Notes: generated by a model from the sequence alone, not told the origin. Shown: positions 1 through 11,600, numbered from the stretch's first letter. The stretch: 64,000 bases of DNA from Lamellibrachia columna (GCA_963662155.1 OY759261.1:47366411-47430410), one strand, 5' to 3'. Translations and numbers: made by a program.

Positions 1-400
1 CTTCGACTTCCTAGCCAAGCCCAATATGAATATCCTGAAGGAGCTTAGGGATTGCCCTCCATGTGAACGACTTCGCATATGAAAACTAATGGGACCAATG
101 CAAGACCAAGATATGTTCTTCAACGTCAAACACCCTCACGATACATTCAACCCTTCAGGGGCACCGGATTGTCAACACCCCTGAATTTAACCCCAACATG
201 TCTATGTTTATATATAATGCAATATCTCGAAAACAATACTGAACTGATTTTCATAAATCTTTCACAGTTTATTCCCAGACAAGCTTTATCAACCGGATAG
301 GGTTTAGGTTAGGGTTAGGGAATCCACACCGGTTGGATGAGCTAAATGTTTCAGTGAATAAACCACAGTGAATATTTCGTGACAATGTGTTCGGTATTTT
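1..400. repeat. Dispersed repeat family, copy a (1 of 2 long copies)
   Basis: This segment matches 33,918-34,400 over most of its length. Shared pieces include 'aatatcctgaaggagctta'-like, 'gaccaagatat', 'tcaaacaccctcac', 'cccttcag', 'tcaaccggat' and 'gctaaatgtttca'. A shorter relative starts at about 21,935 with 'cttcgacttccta'. No coding potential is recognised. It is probably a non-autonomous mobile element, but I found no termini or target duplication. The run near 300-320 contains TTAGGG-like units only as part of this repeat. Confidence 0.6.
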
Positions 401-1032
401 TTTTAAATATTGCATTATTTATCAATTTTGTCACTTCCTCTCAACGGATTGCTCTGAAATTTTAAAGTTTTCTCACAAAACTTCACATTTTTAACCCATA
501 TGCATGGTTGCTTTAATAAATAATTTTTGGTAAATACGTATTGACGATGTAATTTTGATCAAGCTTGTTCAATATGTCAATACGATCATGCCAGGGGCAT
601 GTAGTTTAAGCATACTAACTAGTAAATAGCTGTACGACCTCAGTCCGACACAACGTCTTGCTCAATCTTCCTGTTTCAGTTTGTTTCTTGAATATGCAAT
701 CGAATCCTTCCGTGTGTTACTTTTTTGAAATGACAATTTTAGCATGACAAAAAAGATTAATTCGACCTACAATTTGGCGAATACGTTAGTGTATATAGAC
801 TATGAGTAGGGGAGACCAGGGCTATCTGGGACGCTTTTCACTTGTTTCACCATACAAAGGGCACTAATACGGATACAAGATTTGTTGCGCAAGGCAAACA
901 ACACATTTTCTTAACATAATACATAGGCATATTAAAATGATCCCGTCATCTAAGCAAAGTCACCAAAGACACCACCACCACCACCACCAGAACCACCATC
1001 AGAACCACCACCACCACCATATCCACAAATAA
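401..1032. other. Non-coding AT-rich stretch
   Basis: No credible ORF or element is visible. The only structure is a CCA-rich low-complexity tract at about 961-1020. Confidence 0.5.
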
Positions 1033-1290
1033 AAATTAAACAGTGAACTTTGACCAACGCCAAATTATACACCTAAATGTAATTATTACTTTACAGCGAA
1101 ACAAACGTCATGGTTTGAGGGCTAAGTCCATGAAATAGTTATTAAAAAATAACAATTTACTACAATCGAGAATATCAAACCAGCTGTTTATTCAGAATGT
1201 GGTGTGAAAGTGGGAGATTCTGGTCAAATCTCAGTTTTCCTGGCGGCTGACATATTTCTCAGGGCGCTGCAGAGCTGCCAAGTTTTGTCG
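1033..1290. repeat. Dispersed repeat, second module, copy a
   Basis: It matches 22,088-22,345. Both contain 'ccaaattatacacctaaatg', 'taattattactttaca', 'gaatat', 'tggtcaaatctcagtttt' (or a close variant), 'cagggcgct' and 'cagagctgccaagtttt'. In the second location this module lies right after the 'cttcgacttccta' module, whereas here the two are about 1 kb apart. The copy near 22 kb may therefore be an internally deleted form of one long element spanning 1-1290. Confidence 0.55.
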
Positions 1291-1574
1291 AGAAGCGTGC
1301 ATGAGATCATGGGCGGATCCAATCAGTAAAGAGGGTGTCCAGTCTCCAAACAGGACACCAGGTGACAGCACTTCTAGTCATTCAAAGTTATACCGTGAAC
1401 AGCGTTTTATACGCTAGAAAACATTTATAAATTGACACATATTTCATTATGTATATGTAGCGGTTTATTTCAAACGTAAGACAAGATAGCCTTCCAAGGC
1501 AAATGCCCAGATGGCAAGTGGACAAGTAAGCCAATGGCTTATCAAAAGTCCAACATTTTCTATATATGTGTAAC

Positions 1575-1579
1575 CTGCC
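1575..1579. repeat. Target-site duplication, left (CTGCC)
   Basis: CTGCC lies directly before the 5' LTR and is repeated directly after the 3' LTR at 6129-6133. A 5-bp duplication is usual for Ty3/gypsy integration. Confidence 0.85.
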
Positions 1580-1743
1580 TGTAACGTTAATGAGCCCTCC
1601 CTGAGTTGGCTCGTGTTGATCTGCTGATGGCGTGGTCGGATGAAAGCGACTGTGTATGTCTGTGTGATATATCGCTAATAAACGAACTTCATTACCGCGT
1701 TCTAATGTACAGGTATTTGACAGACGTAGCAAAGAACGTGACA
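1580..1743 (+). repeat. 5' LTR of gypsy element
   Basis: 164 bp, bounded by TG...CA. It differs from the 3' LTR (5965-6128) at one position. An 'aataaa' polyadenylation-like signal lies within it. Confidence 0.92.
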
Positions 1744-1754
1744 TGGTGTCAGGA
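1744..1754 (+). other. Primer-binding site, tRNA-Leu type
   Basis: TGGTGTCAGGA follows the LTR with no spacer. It is complementary to a tRNA 3' end of the form TCCTGACACCA, which fits the acceptor stem of many animal tRNA-Leu genes. The tRNA identity is from general knowledge and was not searched. Confidence 0.75.
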
Positions 1755-1836
1755 AGTATTGTCGAACTTATAAATTTCGCGCTTGAAGTGAAATTGTAGC
1801 CGCATTGACATTGTTACGCTAACGATAAAATTGCAA

Positions 1837-2979
1837 ATGGCGACGTCGAACATTCCTCCGCCCAAGCCCCTGAATATTAACGATAAGTCTGCGTCTAGTC
1901 TATGGAAATCCTGGAGGAAAACATGGATTAGGTTCGAGGTAGCAACAGGAATTGATGAAGCTGCTGAGAAAAAGCGAGTGTGTACACTTCTGTCCGTCAT
2001 TGGCGAGGACGCAGTTAAAGTGTTTGAAACTTTTCAGTATGCGGAAGGGGAAAGTGGTGATAAGTTAGCTGACGTGCTTAAGAAGTTCGAGGAGCATTGT
2101 AATCCTAGACAGAACACGATATATGAAAGATACAGGTTCCAGTGCAGGAACCAAGAGGCTGGTGAAACTGGTTCACACTACCTGACGGAGTTACGATACG
2201 CTGCAGAAAGCTGCGATTTCGCAAATATTACAACCAGTCAGATACTCAGGGACCGTTTCGTGCATGGCATGAGAGACTCGAAGGTCCGAGAGAGGCTACT
2301 TCGAGAGAAAAATCTAACTCTGGAAAGAGCTTACGAGATGGTACAAGCAGCAGAGGCAACCGCAGAACAGACGCATGTCATGTCAGGCGAGCAGGCAGTC
2401 TGTGTTGTGAAAACAAACAGCGGACGAGGTCAAGGACACAAGGGACGCGGCGGACCAAGTCAATTACGTGACTATGCGAAGAAACAAAAGAAACCAACCA
2501 CTGAGTGCAAATTTTGCTCATACGAGCATGCACCAAAACAGTGTCCGGCCTACGGCAGGGAATGTCGTAAGTGTGGTAAGATGTACCACTTCCAGAGTAA
2601 GTGCAAGCAGCATAAGTACGTGAAGCAAGTACAGGCTGCTGTTTGTGACAGTGAATACAACGTTGGAACATTGTCTTTATTCAGTGTGGGGAATAGACGC
2701 CGTGCTATGATAACACTGAATCTGGGTGACAGCGGCGTGCCAGTGCCATTCCAGATCGACAGTGGATCTGAGTGTTGCGTGCTGCCACGTCATGAGTACG
2801 TGAGAGTGACTGGAGACAGATCGCTAGCAACGCTGCGGCCAGTGAAAACTGTCATTGTGACGTACAACGGAACACGCGAGAAATCGCTGGGTCAGTGTAA
2901 GCTGCCTGTGGTCAGGAAAGGAGTGAACACACAGACTAGTTTTCAACGTCTTGCAAGGCAAGTACACGCCATTACTTAG
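1837..2979 (+). CDS. gag-pro: Gag-protease polyprotein of gypsy element
   Basis: The ORF begins at ATG 1837, although the frame is open from 1831. The N-terminal half is a gag domain whose central part (about residues 85-165) contains the retrotransposon-gag pattern R-Y-x-F...E-T-G-x-H-Y...L-R-D-R-F-V-x-G. Two zinc-knuckle-like motifs follow (CKFCSYEHAPKQC and CRKCGKMYHFQSKC). A retropepsin domain then has the catalytic D-S-G at about 2758-2766. The frame stops at 2979, while the pol frame is open from 2951, so pol would need a +1 shift near 2940. Whether that is programmed or a mutation cannot be told from one copy. Confidence 0.88.
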   Translation: MATSNIPPPKPLNINDKSASSLWKSWRKTWIRFEVATGIDEAAEKKRVCTLLSVIGEDAVKVFETFQYAEGESGDKLADVLKKFEEHCNPRQNTIYERYRFQCRNQEAGETGSHYLTELRYAAESCDFANITTSQILRDRFVHGMRDSKVRERLLREKNLTLERAYEMVQAAEATAEQTHVMSGEQAVCVVKTNSGRGQGHKGRGGPSQLRDYAKKQKKPTTECKFCSYEHAPKQCPAYGRECRKCGKMYHFQSKCKQHKYVKQVQAAVCDSEYNVGTLSLFSVGNRRRAMITLNLGDSGVPVPFQIDSGSECCVLPRHEYVRVTGDRSLATLRPVKTVIVTYNGTREKSLGQCKLPVVRKGVNTQTSFQRLARQVHAIT

Positions 2980-4252
2980 CCTGGACGCATCAGAGGGCAT
3001 GGGAATGCTGAAAATCAAGGATTCGGATCCCCTGGACTATGTGTACAACACACACGAGGCTGTACAAGCGAAGAAACTAACTGCTTGTGCTGTGAAAGCC
3101 GAATATCCAGACGTGTTCCAGGGCCTGGGAAGGCTGAAGGACAGTTATTCCATCGAGATCGATGAATCTGTAAGACCAGTGGTGCACGCACCGAGACGTG
3201 TACCCGTACCAGTGCGTGAAAAGGTACGCAAGAAACTTGACGAGCTAGAGTATGATGGAGTATTGACGCCAGTCACAGAGGCAACGGACTGGGTATCAAG
3301 TATGGTGATTGTCCAGAAACCAAGCGGACAGATCAGGATATGCATAGACCCCAAAGATCTGAATACAGCAATCAGACGTGAGTACTACCCGATGCCAACC
3401 ATCGAAGAGGTCAGTACTCGGCTGAAGAATGCAAGACTGTTCACTGTGTTAGACGCCAAGAACGGGTTTTGGCAAATCCCGCTGGATGAGAAGTCCAGTA
3501 TGTTGACGTGTTTCAACACGCCATTTGGTCGGTATCGGTGGCTGCGGATGCCTTTCGGGATAAACTCTGCACCCGAGATCTGGCAACGCACGATGAACCA
3601 ACTTGTAGAGGGCCTGACAGGCACAGAGGTGATCCACAATGACTTTCTGATAGTAGGTTGTGGTACAACTGACGAAGAGGCAGAGATAGACCTCGACAAG
3701 AACCTGCGAGCGTTCTTGGATCGCGCTCGAGAGCGCAATCTTCGACTGAATGCAGAGAAGATGAAGCTAAAGATGACGGAAGTCCCGTACATTGGTCATC
3801 TACTCACACGCGAAGGACTCCGTGTGGACCCGAAGAAAGTAGAGGCAATCGAGAAAATGCCTGAGCCAGAGGACGCCAAAGCTGTACAGAGACTGCTTGG
3901 CTCGGTGAACTATCTGGCAAAGTTCGTCCCACACCTGTCAGATATACTCGAGCCCCTCAGACGGCTCATGGACAAGGATACTGAATGGTGTTGGTTGTAT
4001 ATACACCAGGAGGCTTTTGATCGCATGAAGAAAGCTCTCACGAGCACACCAGTACTGCAGTACTATGACGTCAAGAAACCCGTGTGCATCCAGTGCGATG
4101 CGTCAGACGGAGGTCTTGGCGCAGGATTGTTGCAGGACGGACTCCCTGTAGTGTATGCATCTCGTGCACTTACTGCCACTGAGAGAAACTATGCGCAAAT
4201 CGAGAAGGAGTTACTCGCCATCGTATTTGCCTGCGAGAAGTTTGATCAATAA
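2951..4252 (+). pseudogene. pol: Reverse transcriptase and RNase H start of gypsy pol
   Basis: The frame covers the whole RT: the 'P..R.VPVP' entry, 'RICIDPKDLN', 'TVLDAKNGFWQI', 'TPFGRYRWLRMPFG', and the thumb ending in a connection 'LGSVNYLAKFVPHLS'. The RNase H start follows ('CDASDGGLGAGLLQ'). The catalytic box that should contain two aspartates reads His-Asn-Asp at 3635-3643, so the first of the pair is Asn. This should abolish polymerase activity. The frame ends at 4252 inside RNase H, and homology resumes one frame over near 4262. Confidence 0.88.
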
Positions 4253-4261
4253 TTTATGTAT

Positions 4262-4990
4262 ATGGAAGAGAGAAGGTGCATGTGCAGAGTGATCACAAGC
4301 CATTAGAAGTGATCTTCAGGAAACCACTCGTGACGGCACCCAAGAGATTGCAGCGCATGCTACTGCGTCTCCAACGCTACAGTCTGGATGTGACATACAC
4401 GCGTGGGTCAGAGATGTACATCGATGACACGTTGAGCCGTGCGTACATTCCGTGTGAACCAAGTGTTCACGCTGTTGCACTCGCTAAGATGGACATGACA
4501 GAGGGACTGTCGGTGTCTCCCAGGCGACTGGAAGAGCTGCGAGCAGCCACCGCAAGTGACTGTGCTCTCCAGAAACTGATGCAGGTGACTATGAAAGGCT
4601 GGCCTGCACAGAACTCAGACAGCGACCTAGACGTTCGTGCGTATTACAATGTGCGACATGAACTGACCGTGCAGAATGGACTCGTGTTCAAGGACTGCAG
4701 GATCGTTGTGCCGACCAGTTTACGCAAGAACATCATCGCCACGGTACATCGCTCGCATCAGGGTATACAGGGATGTATACGTCTCGCCAAGGATGCTGTG
4801 TATTGGCCACTGATGAACCAAGAGATCACCGATTATGTGAGTCAGTGTAGTGTGTGCAACATGCACAGACCAGAACAGTGTAAGGAGCCCATGGTGCCTC
4901 ATGACGTTCCAGGCAGGCCTTGGGCGAAAGTTGGTGCTGACTTGTTCGAGCTGCATGGACTACTGTTGGTCGACTACTGTTGGTCGACTA
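4262..4990 (+). pseudogene. pol: RNase H end and integrase N-terminus of gypsy pol
   Basis: This continues pol in another frame, from 'VHVQSDHKPLEVIF' (RNase H) through the tether to the integrase zinc domain: His-His near 4747-4760 and 'CSVCNMH' near 4846-4866. The first integrase core Asp lies in 'VGADLFELHG'. Just after it a 14-bp tandem duplication (4962-4975 and 4976-4989) shifts the frame and ends the ORF. Confidence 0.85.
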
Positions 4991-5885
4991 TTTCTCAATT
5001 TTTTTCGAGCTGATGTGACTAAGTTCGAGTACGCGAACGAAGTGTGTGATCGATGCAATAAGGTCACAGTTTGCGCGTCATGGAGTGCCCGAACTAGTGA
5101 TGTCGGACAATGGTCCACAGTTCTCTTGTGGCGAGTTCAGAGAGTTCGCGCAGAGATGGGACTTCGAGCATATCAAGAGCAGTCCGAGATACCCCCAGAG
5201 CAACTGGCAAGTTGAGCGAGCCATTGGGACGGTGAAGAACTTCGTGAAGAAAGCGATGGAGGATGGCAGCGACGTCCAGCTGGCGTTGTTGAACTTTAGA
5301 AACACGGTGCGTGAGGGTTACAGTGCATCCCCAGCACAGCTGTTGTTCGGTCGTAGATGCCGAACACTGCTTCCAATTCAGCGGAGCAGACTGATTCCGA
5401 AACTTGCAACTGATGTGTATCGTGACAAGAAGATTGCCAAGAATGCGCAAATTGCGCAATACAACAAATCAGCGCATCACCTGAACCCGTTAGCACCAGG
5501 CGATGCGATTCGTATGAAGCTGCCTGGACAGGACACGTGGACGCTTGGAGAATGTACAAAGAAGCTCTCCAAAAGATCGTACGTGGTTCTCGTTCAAGGA
5601 CACACGTACAGATGCAACCGACGTCATCTGCGTGTTGTATACGAGAATCTTCCGCTACCCGACAGTGAGCCGTGGGAAATGAGTGCAAATCCGCTGCCAC
5701 TAGAAGCTGGTTCGATGTCTCGTACACCGCCTCGTGCAGAAACGAGAATGCCGATGTCGGAGTTACCACCAAGCGAGGAGCCAGTGCCGATGCAGGATAC
5801 ACCACCGCCACGTGTGGACTCGACACCAGTGCGCAGAGGCACACGTACCAGAAAACCACCAGTGTACTTGGCAGACTATCAGTAA
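4991..5885 (+). pseudogene. pol: Integrase core and C-terminus of gypsy pol
   Basis: After the 14-bp duplication the reading passes through one frame to about 5045. It then continues in a long frame from 5046 to 5885. The second core Asp is in 'VMSDNGPQF' and the Glu is in 'NWQVERAIGTVK', so the D-D-E triad is otherwise intact. The tail is Pro/Arg-rich and ends in 'KPPVYLADYQ', with no chromodomain. At least two frame changes in this stretch make a functional integrase unlikely from this copy. Confidence 0.85.
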
Positions 5886-5950
5886 AGCAGATAACTTTCC
5901 TAATGTGAATAGATCGTTCCTAATTGACACTAATTTGCACTTGACATTTG

Positions 5951-5964
5951 TAAAAGGAAATAGA
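5951..5964 (+). other. Polypurine tract
   Basis: 'taaaaggaaataga' lies immediately before the 3' LTR, the expected place for plus-strand priming. Confidence 0.65.
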
Positions 5965-6128
5965 TGTAACGTTAATGAGCCCTCCCTGAGTTGGCTTGTG
6001 TTGATCTGCTGATGGCGTGGTCGGATGAAAGCGACTGTGTATGTCTGTGTGATATATCGCTAATAAACGAACTTCATTACCGCGTTCTAATGTACAGGTA
6101 TTTGACAGACGTAGCAAAGAACGTGACA
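5965..6128 (+). repeat. 3' LTR of gypsy element
   Basis: 164 bp, with a single visible difference from the 5' LTR. It is followed by the right CTGCC target duplication (6129-6133). Confidence 0.92.
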
Positions 6129-7310
6129 CTGCCCTTCTGAGATATGTGTCAACCTTGTTTTTAAACATTCACATAATTGATTTATTGTCCTCTGTGAGAA
6201 CGAGTACTTCCTGATATCCAATCTACACTGATCATTCACTAATGTAATTTCATGTCCTCTAGTTCAACTATCTTTCTTGAGTGAGACAAAAATATTTCTA
6301 TCAATATTTTCATAACAATTTAATATCTTAAAACTTCATTTGATCTCCTCTTAACCGCCTTGTCTCTAGGGTTGTTAAACCACATTCTATTAGGCGTTCT
6401 TCATAACTAAGGTCTCTCAGTTCTAGAATCATTTTAGTTGCTCTCCTCTGTATTCGGTCAAAAGTATCTATATCCTTCTTACGATATGTCTCCACGCTTG
6501 TATGCAGTATTGTAAATGAAGTCTAACTATTGCTTTATACAGAGGTATAATTAGCTTTTTTCATTTATGTTATATTTTTTTCTAATCAACCTATGTCATT
6601 ACCCCTTGTAGCTGCAATGCCACACTGCTCTGAAACGTTCATATCAGCACTTATTGTTATTCCTAAGTCCTTTTCTTTTACAGTAGTACCTAGAACAGTA
6701 TCTCCCATTTTATACTTTGCATCCAAGTTCCTGCGTCCTGTATGTAGGCATTTACATTTCTCAAAATTGAATAACATCTGCCATTTTTTAGACCATTTAA
6801 CTAATTTGTCTAGATCCTTTTGTAAATGTTGTTTATGACCATCATTTTTAACCTTTCTAAACACTTTTGTGTCATCCGCAAATTTCAGTACGTTGCTTGT
6901 TATATATACTGATCCTTGTGATACCCCACTCAAAACTGATTTCCAGTTTGAAACCTCCCCATCTACTACAACACGCTGTCTTCTGTCAGTCAGCTATTGT
7001 CCTATCCAGTTCTACCCGATGCCATAGGCTTTTAATCTTAGTAGTAATCTTTTATGTGCCACTTTGTCAAAAGCTTTCTTAATATTTAAGTAGGCAATAT
7101 CTACTGGTGATCCCTCGTCTATCCACTTAGTGATTTTTTCCAAAAAAACATAACATATTTGCTAAGCATGAGCTCGCTTTTAGGAATCCATGTTGGATGG
7201 ATTTAATAATTTATGCCTAACGAGGAAGTCCACCGTATGGTCTTTAAATAACCTTTCTAAAATGTAAACTCACTGGTCTGTAATTTTTTGACTTATTTCT
7301 CGAACGCTTT

Positions 7311-9991
7311 GCCTTCACTTCTTATGACCAATTTCAGGCATTTCAAGGCATGGACTAACCATCAAAGTTCTGATGATTAATCACCTATAGTGAATCATTA
7401 CGTAAATAACAAGTTAATCGATGCAACATAAGGGCCTTTTTAACAATACGCGAGAGAACAAATATGTGTTTCGTACACATTTACAGTTGTTGCTAGCTAT
7501 TATAATTATACGATAGATGGCGCAACCTTTCCTGCTCTTTTCGTTTATCATAAACGAGACATGAAGTGATTCACAAGACGAAAGCATGTTTCAAAAATGA
7601 AAGGTTAGAATGTAACGTTAAGCAAATTAGTTGGTACATATTATAACACAAATAGTGTGCGCTGAACGATCCTGGTGACATTTCCATTATAACGTCAACA
7701 GACAAGACCCGCGTTTGCTCAACGATGAACTTTACCATCATCATTCGCCAGGTGGCGCCATTTGAAGTAATACAAACGGCAGCCAGATCTAGGTGGCGCA
7801 GTGAGCCGGGACATCCCATGGGACCATCACGTTGTCGTTGCCATTGTCGTCGTCGTCTTCATCATCGTCGTTATCACCACGGTGCAATGCAGTTGGCTCA
7901 TAGCCTATAAACCGCCCACCTCTAATAATAATTGCGCTTGCAATATACACTATTGTTATCAACACATTGACATTGTGTATTTTCATATACTAATGTTTAT
8001 TGATTATTGTTGTACATGCGATCACTGCATGTATATTTCGTTCACTCAGTGCTCATCTACAATGTTCTTGTTGGTTTCGACATGGCCAGACTTAATGTCA
8101 TGTTCTATCAGAGAATTATTAGAAATTAGCTGTAGCGCCATTTTGCTTTGTGTTCTCATGAGCCAGCTTTTCTTATTAATAGCTGCGTTTTCTGCAAAAT
8201 TAGTAACGCCCAGACTAGCACTCCGGAGAGGAAACTTCCGTGACGCAAACAATTGCGACACAGAAGGATGTCCATGTCATTGTAATCGATGCGCACATCA
8301 TTCTTCCGTATGTTAATATTGTCATCTTTACTTCGGTTACCACGTGGCACGCATTTCCTGGTTCTCTTGTTTACTGTCACATGTATCTACTAGTCTATGA
8401 TTACATAACTTCAGTCCAATCTGAGTTGATGCCATTTGCTCCTCCTGAGACCGTGACGGATTGTGTAAATAATACCCAAAAAAAACGAGTCTTGCCCAGA
8501 GGAGACAGCAGATAGTCGACATGGATCACGTCTGAATAAGTGTCAGAGAAAACAAGTTTGGTTTGCAGGGAGTCTGGGTTTCTGGGAACCCGTTGGTTAA
8601 TCAATGTGTTGCAGCCGATGTGTGTCCCTTTAGCTATCAAAGAGTTCCGCCTTATAATTCTGGTGTGATCATGTCTATCTCTTATTGGGTCAGTAAATAT
8701 TTGGACAAATGAAAACACACGCTTTTTGTGAAGTGTATTGATGCTCATGAGTTCATTAAGTTTCGTGTGTTGCTCTGGCGTTGCAACAAATAAAAGACGT
8801 TTCATTAGTGGCGTATGTTTTTATGATCTAGGCTGCCTATGAAAAAGAAACGTAAACCGTTGATCCATCAAACTGTACTTTGTTTGCTTGACAAAACACA
8901 TTTAATTTCTCTCACTTTGTGCCAGTCGATAAATGAAAGCATGCGCTTTTTCTGATATTTAAAAGCGCCTTGATTTCCTAATTGTTGTAAGGCGTTGCAA
9001 AAAAAGAATAGACTTTCACTGGTGGTAAATGTTATTACGATATAGGCTGCATATAAAAATGTAATGAAAAAACAGCTCTTAGTCGCAACAATGCCAGTGA
9101 AAAAATAGTAACACTGTGAATCATCATACTGCGCGTTTTTGAACTGACATGGATCTCATACATTTTTATATTTGATATCTTTTTCACTTTATGACGCAAA
9201 CAACATCAATGTTTTATATTTTGATGAAAACATCGAATGTTGAAAAACACTCGGCGAGTCGTGCTATATACATATCACATACATCCACGTGGGTTTCTGT
9301 ATTTTGTCGTTTGCGTCGGTCTGGTTGACGTACAACCTACATTACTTTGTCATAAAACATGCAGTGATCGTCGTCCTGTATAGATACTATTTGCTTGATT
9401 TGACTTGCAATAAATGGTGTCATTCCACCTGTTGCGTGCGGCTTGTTGCTGGGTTGAGCGGCGGCTCTGTGCGTTTCGTTGTCTCCGAGCGGTCCATATT
9501 TTATTGTCCCATACACCTATTCCCACAACACTAACCCATACAAATGTATCTAACTACAAACATGAATAAATGCATATACGTACTCATTTTAGAACGTGGA
9601 ACGTACTCCATACAAAATTAATACGATTACCGTAAACTCATTCCTTTGAGGGGGCTATGAGCACAGACTATATTGCTCCACCGCTCCACCTCATCCGACT
9701 ATCAAATGGACTAATGATTTTTATTTGCTCCATGTAAACACATTACTATTATTAGTTATTATTATTATGTTATTGTTAGTGGCATTTTTGTTTCCACGTT
9801 TATACTTTAACAGGAAACTAAAATATGTAACACGACATGTTAAACATCAATAAATCACGTGTGCGGAAGCAAAATATTATTACGTAACAGGATCTAATCA
9901 AAACGCTTCACTTGAAAAATAACCTCTATTTAGGTAGAAAACCTGAACCGACCGAAAGTTGATAAAACGTTGCGTTCAATTTGCTAATTTT
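7311..9991. other. Non-coding stretch with no recognised gene
   Basis: Short ORFs only, none with recognisable domains. A GTC/TCG-rich low-complexity tract lies at about 7828-7880. A diverged direct duplication lies at 8700-9075 (see separate entry). Confidence 0.45.
8700..9075. repeat. Diverged direct duplication, about 225-bp period
   Basis: 8703-8865 and 8930-9070 share the ordered motifs 'aaatgaaa.ca..cgcttttt', 'ggcgttgcaa', 'aa.aga.tttca.t.gtgg' and 'taggctgc.tat.aaaa'. Divergence is high, so this is an old tandem pair. Confidence 0.5.
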
Positions 9992-11088
9992 CACAATACG
10001 GTCGTTCCACAAGCTTACCGACTAACTGAATTCAACGTTATGTAGTTCAAATGTTGCCAGCTGGCTATGCACAATACGGTCGTTCCACAAGCCTACCGAC
10101 TGACTGAATCTAACGTTATGTAGTTCAAATGTTGCCAGCTGGCTGTGCACAATACGGTCGTTCCACAAGCCTACCGACTGACTGAATCTAACGTTATGTA
10201 GTTCAAATGTTGTCAGCTGGTTGTGCACAATACGGTCGTCCCACAAGCCTACCGACTGACTGAATCTAACGTTATGTAGTTCAAATGTTGTCAGCTGGTT
10301 GTGCACAATACGGTCGTCCCACAAGCCTACCGACTGACTGAATCTAACGTTATGTAGTTCAAATGTTGCCAGCTGGCTGTGCACAATACTGTCGTCCCAC
10401 AAGCCTACCGACTGACTGAATCTAACGTTATGTAGTTCAAATGTTGTCAGCTGGTTGTGCACAATACGGTCGTCCCACAAGCCTACCGACTGACTGAATC
10501 TAACGTTATGTAGTTCAAATGTTGCCAGCTGGCTGTGCACAATACGGTCGTCCCACAAGCCTACCGACTGACTGAATATAACGTTATGTAGTTCAAATGT
10601 TGCCAGCTGGCTGTGCACAATACGGTCGTTCCACAAGCCTACCGACTGACTGAATCTAACGTTATGTAGTTCAAATGTTGCCAGCTGGCTGTGCACAATA
10701 CGGTCGTTCCACAAGCCTACCGACTGACTGAATCTAACGTTATGTAGTTCAAATGTTGCCAGCTGGCTGTGCACAATACGGTCGTTCCACAAGCCTACCG
10801 ACTGACTGAATCTAACGTTATGTAGTTCAACTGTTGCCAGCTGGCTGTGCACAATACGGTCGTTCCACAAGCCTACCGACTGACTGAATCTAACGTTATG
10901 TAGTTCAAATGTTGCCAGCTGGCTGTGCACAATATGGTCGTCCCACAAGCGTACCGACTGACTGAATCTAACGTTATGTAGTTCAAATGTTGTCAGCTGG
11001 CTGTGCACAATACGGTCGTTCCACAAGCCTACCGACTGACTGAATCTAACGTTATGTAGTTCAAATGTTGCCAGCTGGCTGTGCACAG
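9992..11088. repeat. 78-bp satellite array A, about 14 copies
   Basis: The unit starts 'cacaatacggtcgttccaca' and ends 'gttgccagctggctgtg', and recurs every 78 bp. Most copies differ by one to three bases. The minus strand is open through 10,022-11,095 because 78 is a multiple of 3 and the unit lacks a stop in that frame. No start context or unique flanking exon supports a protein. Confidence 0.93.
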
Positions 11089-11325
11089 TACACATGTCGT
11101 TATTTGTCTAACTGATAATTCGCACCTGCACTTCGCTATTTCCAGAACACCCTACCATTCTTTTTGAACGCCAGTAATTCACCCTAGCGATCTTGCAGTC
11201 GCGTCAGTGGCGCCACGTGCGAACAACTTCGAATGATCGAACGCAATCGGGATTACGGACGTATCGATGCAACAGGACGGGGCTCGAAAGGTGTAGTGTT
11301 GTGAGGAAAGTGTAACAGATGGACT

Positions 11326-11335
11326 CTCACACACA

Positions 11336-11434
<99 letters not shown>
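11326..11434. repeat. (GCAC)n / (AC)n microsatellite
   Basis: Pure GCAC units pass into AC units. Confidence 0.95.
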
Positions 11435-11600
11435 CGTAATATACTACAGAAAGTGCATGTGCATGTGCAATGGAAGGTAGAGAAATTAATTACAAAATAA
11501 GCAAAAGTGTCGGGCAACATAAGAGGTAACACAACGTGTACGAATGTTTTAAGGCGAAGTCAGTAAATAACGATTACTGCAGCAACAATAGTTGCATAGC

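Larger units (their letters stand above)
1580..6128 (+). mobile_element. Complete Ty3/gypsy LTR retrotransposon (mag/SURL-like)
   Basis: The element is 4.55 kb, with two 164-bp LTRs starting TGTAAC and ending TGACA, a primer-binding site, a gag-protease ORF, RT-RNase H, integrase and a purine tract before the 3' LTR. The 5-bp target duplication is intact. The LTRs differ at one base that I can see (C at 1612, T at 5997), so insertion is recent. The internal ORFs are nevertheless broken by several frameshifts and an RT active-site change. No envelope-like ORF is present. The short LTRs and the style of gag and zinc knuckle suggest the mag/SURL lineage, which is an inference. Confidence 0.93.
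1480..7310 (-). mobile_element. CR1-like LINE 3' fragment, split by the gypsy insertion
   Basis: The flanks of the gypsy element join into one minus-strand CR1 piece. Bases 1480-1579 match the reverse complement of the 3' end of the CR1 at 43.8-47.8 kb, including the 'gataagccaatggctt' and 'cacttgccatctgg' signatures. Bases 6129-7310 continue through the ORF2 C-terminus and the reverse transcriptase up to about the position equivalent to 46.4 kb. A piece of RT with a FADD catalytic box is readable on the minus strand at 6586-6933. Many stops and frameshifts show an old, 5'-truncated pseudocopy. Confidence 0.85.

Noticed and set aside
300..325. TTAGGG-like telomere repeat
   Set aside because: Only two or three irregular units inside a dispersed repeat that recurs at 34.27 kb.
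7801..8316. 171-codon plus-strand ORF with hydrophobic start
   Set aside because: The Val/Ile-rich part is a GTC low-complexity tract, no homology was recognised and Cys content is irregular.
9992..11088. CRISPR-like regular repeats
   Set aside because: The repeats are head-to-tail without unique spacers, in an animal genome.
10022..11095. 357-codon ORF on the minus strand
   Set aside because: It is the 78-bp satellite read in its open frame. There is no unique N- or C-terminus, and the openness follows from a 3n unit.
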